From Bacillota bacterium (lineage in GTDB: Bacteria; Bacillota; Clostridia; Peptostreptococcales; Anaerovoracaceae), in the NCBI GenBank assembly GCA_016281165.1, contig JAEEIC010000276.1, forward strand, positions 1-5,181: a stretch of 5,181 nt of DNA, given 5' to 3'. Position numbers and translations under genes: made by a program. Numbering within the stretch: the stretch's first letter is position 1; the number at the start of each line of letters is the position of its first letter. The notes beneath the pieces were generated by a model. That model worked only from the letters and a program-made list of their open reading frames with translations, was not told the DNA's origin and ran no database searches. This document shows, piece by piece, positions 1 through 4,230 of this stretch.

Positions 1-1
1 A

Positions 2-142
2 AGCTTCTTCCCGACCGGGATAGTACTTCCGTTCATAAGCCTGGGAGGCAACGCTATGCTGCTCTTCCTTACCGAGATGGGGATACGGTATAATATATCA
101 AAGCATTCTCTCGAGACTCAGCTGCCGGTTCAGGAGGCATAG
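2..142 (+). CDS. ftsW: SEDS-family glycan polymerase FtsW (or SpoVE), C-terminal end only
   Basis: Frame 2 is open from the window edge to a TAG at 140-142 and gives the last 46 residues of a SEDS protein. SEDS proteins are polytopic membrane glycosyltransferases that polymerise lipid II into glycan strands together with a class B penicillin-binding protein. The visible segment FFPTGIVLPFISLGG matches the family's conserved loop before the last membrane helix (usual form P-x-TG-x-x-LPF-x-S-x-GG). A hydrophobic stretch AMLLFLTEMGI and the typical ending RYNIS follow, and then a short polar tail. The usual SerSer after the GlyGly is AsnAla here. The stop codon directly abuts the murG ATG, so the two genes should be co-transcribed and translationally coupled. 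Position next to murG and ftsQ favours FtsW or SpoVE over RodA, but 46 residues cannot separate them. The 5' part lies outside the window. Confidence 0.85.
   Translation, partial: SFFPTGIVLPFISLGGNAMLLFLTEMGIRYNISKHSLETQLPVQEA
132..137 (+). promoter_or_regulatory. Shine-Dalgarno of murG
   Basis: AGGAGG lies 5 bases before the ATG at 143, inside the last codons of the upstream SEDS gene. It is a full-strength ribosome binding site and fixes the murG start, which is also placed correctly for the N-terminal glycine-rich loop. Confidence 0.85.
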
Positions 143-1228
143 ATGAAAGTGATATTAAGCTGCGGAGGCACGGGCGGCCACATTTATCCGGCCATAGCCA
201 TCGCGGACAAGATAAAAGAAAAGCGCCCGGACGCCGAAGTCCTGTTCATCGGGACGATAAAGGGCATGGAGAACGAGCTCGTTCCGAAGGCGGGCTATGA
301 GATCAAAGGCATAGACGCGAGCGGCTTCAACAGAAAGCATCTGCTCGCCAATATAAGCACGCTGCGCAACTTCACGAAGGGCGGAAGCGAAGCGGGGCAG
401 ATCATCCATCAGTTCCGTCCGGATATCGTCATAGGGACCGGCGGATACGTGACCGGGAGCGTCATCACCGCGGCCAGAAGGCAGCACATTCCCTGCTACA
501 TCCACGAGCAGAACGCATTCCCAGGCATAGCCAACAAGTTCCTGCACCCCATGACCACGAAGACCTTCATAAGCTTTGAGGAATCCGCAAGATACTTCAG
601 GCACAAGGATAAGCTGGTCCTCTCGGGGAACCCCGTGCGGGGCGATTTTTCGAGGCTCGACACGGCTGCCTGCAGGGCGGCGCTGGGCCTCGGGGCCGAA
701 CTTATGATACTCGTCTTCGGCGGGAGCCTTGGCGCGGAGGCGATAAATTCCGCCGCTCTGCGGCTTATTGACGGAATACGCGGAAAGAATGTAAAATTAT
801 ATTTCGTTACAGGCAAACGTTATTATGAAGAGGTAAAGGCAGCCGCGGAGGCTAAGGGCCTGGATCAGACCGTTCTGATGCCCTATGCGGACAACATGCC
901 CGAGCTCATGTGCGCGTGCGACATAGTCGTGAGCCGCGCGGGAGCGATAGCCGTGTCCGAGATCATGGTGTGCGGCCGTCCCTCGGTGCTGATACCCTCG
1001 CCAAACGTGACCAACAACCACCAGTACTACAACGCGAAGGCCGTCGCCGACGCCGGAGCAGCGGTGCTGATAGAAGAAAAAGACCTTAACGCCGACCCCG
1101 GCCTGCTCTCGCAGGCTCTGCTGCGCCTCGAGGCTGACGAAGCCGCGAGAACGGCGATGCAGGAGGCGGCAAGAGCGGCGGCAAAGCCCGACGCGGCAGG
1201 CGTGATAGTGCGCGAACTCGGTATCTGA
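143..1228 (+). CDS. murG: MurG, UDP-GlcNAc transferase making lipid II
   Basis: This 361-residue protein is the GT28-family enzyme that transfers GlcNAc from UDP-GlcNAc to lipid I (undecaprenyl-PP-MurNAc-pentapeptide), giving lipid II on the cytoplasmic face of the membrane. All family landmarks are present in order: the N-terminal loop GGTGGHIYP (residues 8-16, with the conserved His13), GTGGY (98-102), HEQN (121-124), GNPVR (162-166), the C-terminal-domain loop GGSLGA (193-198), SRAGA (264-268) followed by Ser272-Glu273 for UDP-ribose contact, and SPNVTNNHQ (286-294). The segment around residues 65-80 is the usual membrane-facing patch. Length is normal for the family and no key residue is missing. 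The start is set by AGGAGG 5 bases upstream. It directly follows the SEDS stop codon and precedes ftsQ by 5 bases. Isoleucine is mostly coded by ATA here (17 of 30 by my count), unlike pheS in the same window. Confidence 0.97.
   Translation: MKVILSCGGTGGHIYPAIAIADKIKEKRPDAEVLFIGTIKGMENELVPKAGYEIKGIDASGFNRKHLLANISTLRNFTKGGSEAGQIIHQFRPDIVIGTGGYVTGSVITAARRQHIPCYIHEQNAFPGIANKFLHPMTTKTFISFEESARYFRHKDKLVLSGNPVRGDFSRLDTAACRAALGLGAELMILVFGGSLGAEAINSAALRLIDGIRGKNVKLYFVTGKRYYEEVKAAAEAKGLDQTVLMPYADNMPELMCACDIVVSRAGAIAVSEIMVCGRPSVLIPSPNVTNNHQYYNAKAVADAGAAVLIEEKDLNADPGLLSQALLRLEADEAARTAMQEAARAAAKPDAAGVIVRELGI
768..797 (+). promoter_or_regulatory. Possible internal promoter within murG
   Basis: TTGACG (768-773) and TAAAAT (792-797) are separated by 18 bases. 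Each matches the housekeeping sigma consensus at 5 of 6 positions. The pair sits in a locally AT-rich patch of an otherwise GC-rich gene (about 781-835). It could give extra transcription of ftsQ, about 430 bases downstream. It may equally be chance, because the patch encodes an ordinary Lys/Tyr/Val-rich strand of MurG. No experimental or comparative support is available from the sequence alone. Confidence 0.3.
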
Positions 1229-1233
1229 GTCAG

Positions 1234-2136
1234 ATGGCAAAACAGATAGAATACGAAGAAGATAAGGAACTGCGCGGACTTGAGGATCTCGAGGAATTCC
1301 TGAGGGAGACCGATCCGAACGTGCCTGAGGAGCCTGAACCCGCCGAGGAGGGCGAACCCGAAGAGGTCCTGCCCAAAAAGCTCAGGGACGAGAGCCTTAA
1401 GAAGAAAAAGCGCAAACGCAGAAGAAGACGCAAGGCAAATCCCTTTGTGGTCATTTTTGTATTGCTCCTCATCCTTTTCGCCTGCTACCGCTTCCTGATG
1501 TCCGACTTCTTTACCCTTACGCACATCGAGGTCAGCGGCAATAAGTATTACACTCCCGCTCAGGTCATAGAGATATCAGGCATAGAGACGGGCTGGAACC
1601 TGTTTAAATACGACCGTTCCGGCGCCAAGGCCGCTCTTCTTGACGACCCGTATATCAGCCTTGCCGAGATAAGGCTCGATCCGCCTTCGACCATGCTGAT
1701 GAACATTACCGAGCGCGAGGAATACGCATGCATACCCTACGGCGGTCAGTTCATACTCATAGACCGCGAGGGCCTTGTGCTGCGCATAGCCGACAAGGAA
1801 CCCGTGCTTCCCCTGCTCGAGGGCATGACCATCATCGACATGACCCCCGGAAAGCCTCTCACCACCGAAGAGACCTATCTGCTCTCCGACACCCTTGAGC
1901 TGCTCTCCATAGTCGACGATCACGACATCTATTTCAAGCGCGTCAACTTCTCGTCGGTGGTCGTAAGGGCGTATATCAAGGACCAGCTCTACTGCGAAGG
2001 GACCCCCGCGAATATACGCGACAACATGGCAGGAATAGCCAAGCTCGCGCAGGAGCTCTATCAGAAGGGCATCGACAGGGGCATCATCAAGGTGGGCAAA
2101 AACAACTATCTGTCCTTCAGCCCCCAGATAGAGTAG
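1234..2136 (+). CDS. ftsQ: Cell division protein FtsQ/DivIB with POTRA domain
   Basis: The 300-residue protein has the architecture of DivIB/FtsQ, the bitopic divisome protein that works with FtsL/DivIC and FtsB to couple ring assembly to septal wall synthesis. In order it shows a strongly acidic cytoplasmic tail (19 Asp/Glu in residues 1-44), an unbroken run of 12 Lys/Arg (56-67), one membrane helix (about 70-85, VVIFVLLLILFACY), then an extracellular POTRA domain starting FTLTHIEVSGNKYYTP (93-108) and running to about residue 160, and a beta-rich C-terminal domain. The basic run next to the helix fits the positive-inside rule and an N-in topology. The ATG at 1234 is the first in-frame Met and lies 5 bases after the murG stop. 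No Shine-Dalgarno is visible before it, so expression probably depends on ribosomes finishing murG. FtsQ-type sequences diverge fast. The assignment rests on architecture, the POTRA start motif and the dcw context. Confidence 0.92.
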   Translation: MAKQIEYEEDKELRGLEDLEEFLRETDPNVPEEPEPAEEGEPEEVLPKKLRDESLKKKKRKRRRRRKANPFVVIFVLLLILFACYRFLMSDFFTLTHIEVSGNKYYTPAQVIEISGIETGWNLFKYDRSGAKAALLDDPYISLAEIRLDPPSTMLMNITEREEYACIPYGGQFILIDREGLVLRIADKEPVLPLLEGMTIIDMTPGKPLTTEETYLLSDTLELLSIVDDHDIYFKRVNFSSVVVRAYIKDQLYCEGTPANIRDNMAGIAKLAQELYQKGIDRGIIKVGKNNYLSFSPQIE

Positions 2137-2190
2137 TCCGGAGCTCAAAAAGGCCCGAAAAAAACTATATATATTACAGAAAAATTAGTG

Positions 2191-2230
2191 CATATTATGA
2201 GCTGTTGTGATAAAATAACTCAATAATATG
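2191..2230. repeat. Imperfect inverted repeat spanning the ftsZ promoter region
   Basis: The left arm CATATTATGAG (2191-2201) and right arm CTCAATAATATG (2219-2230) are inverted copies except for one extra A in the right arm: an 8-base and a 3-base matched block, 11 pairs in all. The 17-base spacer contains the extended -10 element proposed for ftsZ. The dyad could be a regulator's operator or a hairpin in transcripts that come from upstream. It is AT-rich, so part of the match could be chance. It is followed by a T-rich stretch (2234-2243), but the weak stem makes it a poor terminator. Confidence 0.5.
2208..2216 (+). promoter_or_regulatory. Probable extended -10 promoter for ftsZ
   Basis: TGATAAAAT is an extended -10 element (TG, one base, then a hexamer matching TATAAT at 5 of 6 positions). 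It lies about 40 bases before the ftsZ ATG, in the only sizeable AT-rich gap of the window. No good -35 box stands at the usual 16-18 base distance; TTAGTG at 2185-2190 is 20 bases away. Extended -10 promoters often tolerate this. Transcription would start near 2222-2225, giving a leader of roughly 30 bases that includes the Shine-Dalgarno. A second candidate, TATTAT at 2193-2198, has neither TG nor a convincing -35. Confidence 0.5.
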
Positions 2231-2243
2231 TGCTTTTATTTTT

Positions 2244-2249
2244 AGGAGG
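2244..2249 (+). promoter_or_regulatory. Shine-Dalgarno of ftsZ
   Basis: AGGAGG, continued by one more G, lies 6 bases before the ATG at 2256. This is a strong ribosome binding site, as expected for an abundant protein, and it confirms the start. Confidence 0.9.
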
Positions 2250-2255
2250 GTCACC

Positions 2256-3371
2256 ATGTCTCCATTATTACAGTATGAAGCTCCTGTAGATTCCCCCGCC
2301 AAGATCAGAGTGGTCGGCGTAGGCGGCGCAGGGTGCAACGCGGTCAACCGCATGATCGAATCAGGCCTTCAGGGTCTCGATTTCATAGCAGTCAACACCG
2401 ATAAACAGGTTTTAAATAAAAACAAGGCCGAGACCAAGATCCAGATAGGCGAAAAGCTCACCAAGGGTCTCGGAGCCGGCGGCAACCCCGAGATCGGACA
2501 GAAGTCCGCGGAAGAAAGCCTCGAGAGCATCGAGCAGTTCCTGCAGGGCAGCGACATGGTGTTCATCACCGCAGGCATGGGCGGCGGCACAGGCACAGGC
2601 GCGGCTCCGATCATCGCCAAGGCGGCGAAGCTCTCCGGAGCCCTCACCGTAGGCGTAGTCACCAAGCCTTTTACCTTCGAAGGCAAAAAGCGCAAAGAGC
2701 ACGCCGAGCTCGGCATCAGGTTCCTCAAGAACTACGTAGACTCCCTCGTAGTCGTGCCGAATGACAAGCTTCTGCAGATATCTGACAAGAATACGAGCAT
2801 GCTCGACGCCTTCTCCAAGGCGGACGAAGTGCTCAAGGACGGCGTCGAAGGCATCGCAGGCCTCATAAGCGATTCCGGCCTCATAAACCTCGACTTTGCG
2901 GATGTAAAGACCGTAATGAGCGACAAGGGCATAGCCCACATGGGCGTAGGTACCGGTTCCGGCGAGAACCGCGTCGAAGCGGCCATCAAGAACGCTGTTG
3001 AGAGCCCGCTGCTCGAGACCTCCATCAAGGGCGCAAAGGCAGTGCTGCTCTACATCATGGGCGGCTACGACCTCGGACTTCTCGAGGTCAACAACGCGGC
3101 AGACTCGATCAGCAGAGACGCAGACGAAGACGCCATCATCATCTTCGGCGCCGCCATCAAAGAAGACATGCATGACGAGATCCGCGTGACCGTTATCGCT
3201 ACAGGTTTTGAAGAGGAGATGGGCAAGGGCAGGGGCCTTGACGAAGAGGCGCCCGAAGAAGGCCAGACCATCGAGGTTCCGGACTTTTCGGACAGAGACG
3301 AGACTCAGGGCAATCCCGATACCGACTTCCCGATACCGAACTTCCTCCAGTCAAAGAATTTTAATTTCTGA
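2256..3371 (+). CDS. ftsZ: FtsZ, tubulin-like cell division GTPase
   Basis: This 371-residue protein is FtsZ, the GTPase that polymerises at midcell into the Z-ring and recruits the divisome. The nucleotide pocket starts with GVGGAGCNAVN (21-31), followed by NTD (47-49) and the tubulin signature GGGTGTG (109-115). The T7 synergy loop NLDFAD (211-216) keeps Asn211, Asp213 and Asp216, which complete the GTPase site of the neighbouring subunit, so the protein should be active. The globular core ends near residue 318. A short acidic linker of about 38 residues leads to the C-terminal peptide DFPIPNFLQSK (357-367), which corresponds to the usual (D)IPxFLR docking peptide but has Gln where a basic residue is typical. 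The gene has its own AT-rich upstream region with a probable promoter and a strong ribosome site, and ends in an intrinsic terminator. It can therefore be expressed apart from the murG-ftsQ unit. No ftsA lies next to it. Confidence 0.98.
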   Translation: MSPLLQYEAPVDSPAKIRVVGVGGAGCNAVNRMIESGLQGLDFIAVNTDKQVLNKNKAETKIQIGEKLTKGLGAGGNPEIGQKSAEESLESIEQFLQGSDMVFITAGMGGGTGTGAAPIIAKAAKLSGALTVGVVTKPFTFEGKKRKEHAELGIRFLKNYVDSLVVVPNDKLLQISDKNTSMLDAFSKADEVLKDGVEGIAGLISDSGLINLDFADVKTVMSDKGIAHMGVGTGSGENRVEAAIKNAVESPLLETSIKGAKAVLLYIMGGYDLGLLEVNNAADSISRDADEDAIIIFGAAIKEDMHDEIRVTVIATGFEEEMGKGRGLDEEAPEEGQTIEVPDFSDRDETQGNPDTDFPIPNFLQSKNFNF

Positions 3372-3386
3372 TCCTGAAGCTTTCAC

Positions 3387-3421
3387 GAAGCCGGTGCGTC
3401 CCACCGGCTTCTTTGACTTTT
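3387..3421 (+). terminator. Intrinsic terminator after ftsZ
   Basis: GAAGCCGGTG (3387-3396) and CACCGGCTTC (3402-3411) form a perfect 10-base-pair GC-rich stem with the 5-base loop CGTCC. The tail TTTGACTTTT (3412-3421) is T-rich but interrupted by GAC. It begins 15 bases after the ftsZ stop codon. The tail ends on the base before the ATG of the next gene, so this element both ends ftsZ transcripts and limits how the downstream gene can be expressed. Confidence 0.88.
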
Positions 3422-4213
3422 ATGCTGCTGAGCTCTAAAGACAACAGAATAGTGAAAGACGCCGCGAAGCTGCGCGAAAAGAAGTACCGCGACGCGTCCG
3501 GCTGCTTTCTTCTAGAAGGGCCCGAGGCAGTGCGCGAGGCGGCCCGGCAGGGCGGAAGGCTCCGGTTCATCTTTACAAGGGCCGGCGCTTCGCTCCCGGA
3601 GCTCGGTATAGAGCTCTTCGGACAGGCTCCGGCCGTATACGAGACCACGGAAGACGTATTCGCAAAGCTGGCGGGCACAGAGACCCCGCAGGGCGTCGTC
3701 GCCGTGGCCGAAAGGCCCCTCTGGAAAGAAGAAGACCTCTTTCCCCGTGAAGACAGCAACGTTCTGGTGCTCGACAGGGTCCAGGACCCCGGCAATACCG
3801 GCACGCTGATACGCACCGCCGAGGCGATGGGCTTCGCAGGCGTTCTGCTCGTTAAGGGCTGCTGCGACCCCTGGTCGCCCAAGGTGGTGAGATCTGCCGC
3901 GGGAAGCCTTCTGAGGCTCCCGACCCTTCAGGCTGAAAGCGCGGCCGACGCTCTCGCCCTGCTCGTAAAGCACGGCAAACGATGCTTCTGCGCGCTGATG
4001 GACGGCGAGACCGCTTGCTGCGACGCGGAGCTCGCAAAAGGCTGCGCCGTCGTCATTGGCAACGAGGGCAGGGGTGCATGCGAGGAATTCATCCGGGCAT
4101 GCGGGGGGCTCAGGATCCCCATGGAGGGTTCCACCGAATCGCTCAACGCCGCGTTCGCCGGCGCGATAATCATGTACGAATCTCTGCGTCAGAGACTGAC
4201 TGCGGAGAAATAA
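3422..4213 (+). CDS. TrmH/SpoU-family RNA 2'-O-ribose methyltransferase
   Basis: This 263-residue protein is a SPOUT-fold, SAM-dependent enzyme that methylates a ribose 2'-OH in rRNA or tRNA. The N-terminal part (about 1-97) is the L30e-like substrate-binding domain and opens with the family pattern SSKDNRIVKDAAKLREKKYR. The catalytic part has all three SpoU motifs: motif 1 DRVQDPGNTGTLIRTAEA (118-135, with Asn125 and Arg131), motif 2 VVIGNEGRG (210-218, Glu215) and motif 3 IPMEGSTESLNAAFAGAI (232-249, the SAM-binding trefoil knot). Being just before pheS matches Bacillus ysgA, whose product I recall as a 23S rRNA Gm methyltransferase (RlmP). The target in this organism is inferred, so I give no symbol. 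I chose ATG 3422 because SKxN normally follows the first few residues. TTG 3413 would add three residues within the terminator tail. No Shine-Dalgarno precedes either start. Confidence 0.92.
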   Translation: MLLSSKDNRIVKDAAKLREKKYRDASGCFLLEGPEAVREAARQGGRLRFIFTRAGASLPELGIELFGQAPAVYETTEDVFAKLAGTETPQGVVAVAERPLWKEEDLFPREDSNVLVLDRVQDPGNTGTLIRTAEAMGFAGVLLVKGCCDPWSPKVVRSAAGSLLRLPTLQAESAADALALLVKHGKRCFCALMDGETACCDAELAKGCAVVIGNEGRGACEEFIRACGGLRIPMEGSTESLNAAFAGAIIMYESLRQRLTAEK

Positions 4214-4216
4214 TAA

Positions 4217-4222
4217 AAAGGA
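4217..4222 (+). promoter_or_regulatory. Shine-Dalgarno of pheS
   Basis: AAAGGA lies 8 bases before the ATG at 4231, within the 17-base gap after the methyltransferase stop. It is moderate in strength. The gap is too short for a promoter plus a T-box leader, so pheS is read from the upstream transcript or from a promoter inside the methyltransferase gene. Confidence 0.7.
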
Positions 4223-4230
4223 CAGACGTT

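Noticed and set aside
89..94. Perfect TATAAT about 50 bases before murG
   Set aside because: It encodes the conserved RYNIS ending of the SEDS protein, has no -35 box at 16-18 bases and no TG extension. The protein explains it.
2137..2175. Possible terminator after ftsQ (GC bits followed by A-runs)
   Set aside because: The TCCGG and CCCGA segments do not pair properly and no T-tract follows a stem. I see no convincing terminator, so ftsQ transcripts may continue into ftsZ.
2219..2243. Right arm of the dyad plus TTTTATTTTT as an intrinsic terminator or attenuator before ftsZ
   Set aside because: The stem is nearly all A-T with a 17-base loop and a bulge, too weak to stop polymerase. Promoter or operator use fits better.
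2412..3173. 253-codon open frame antisense to ftsZ
   Set aside because: It is the mirror of ftsZ codon bias (GC-rich third positions). Its product is Ala/Val/Asp-rich without motifs, and no ribosome site precedes it.
4181..4200. Inverted repeats TCTCTG-CGT-CAGAGA and GTCAG-AGA-CTGAC at the end of the methyltransferase gene
   Set aside because: The two stems overlap and exclude each other, are only 5-6 pairs, lie in coding sequence and have no T-tract. This is not a terminator.
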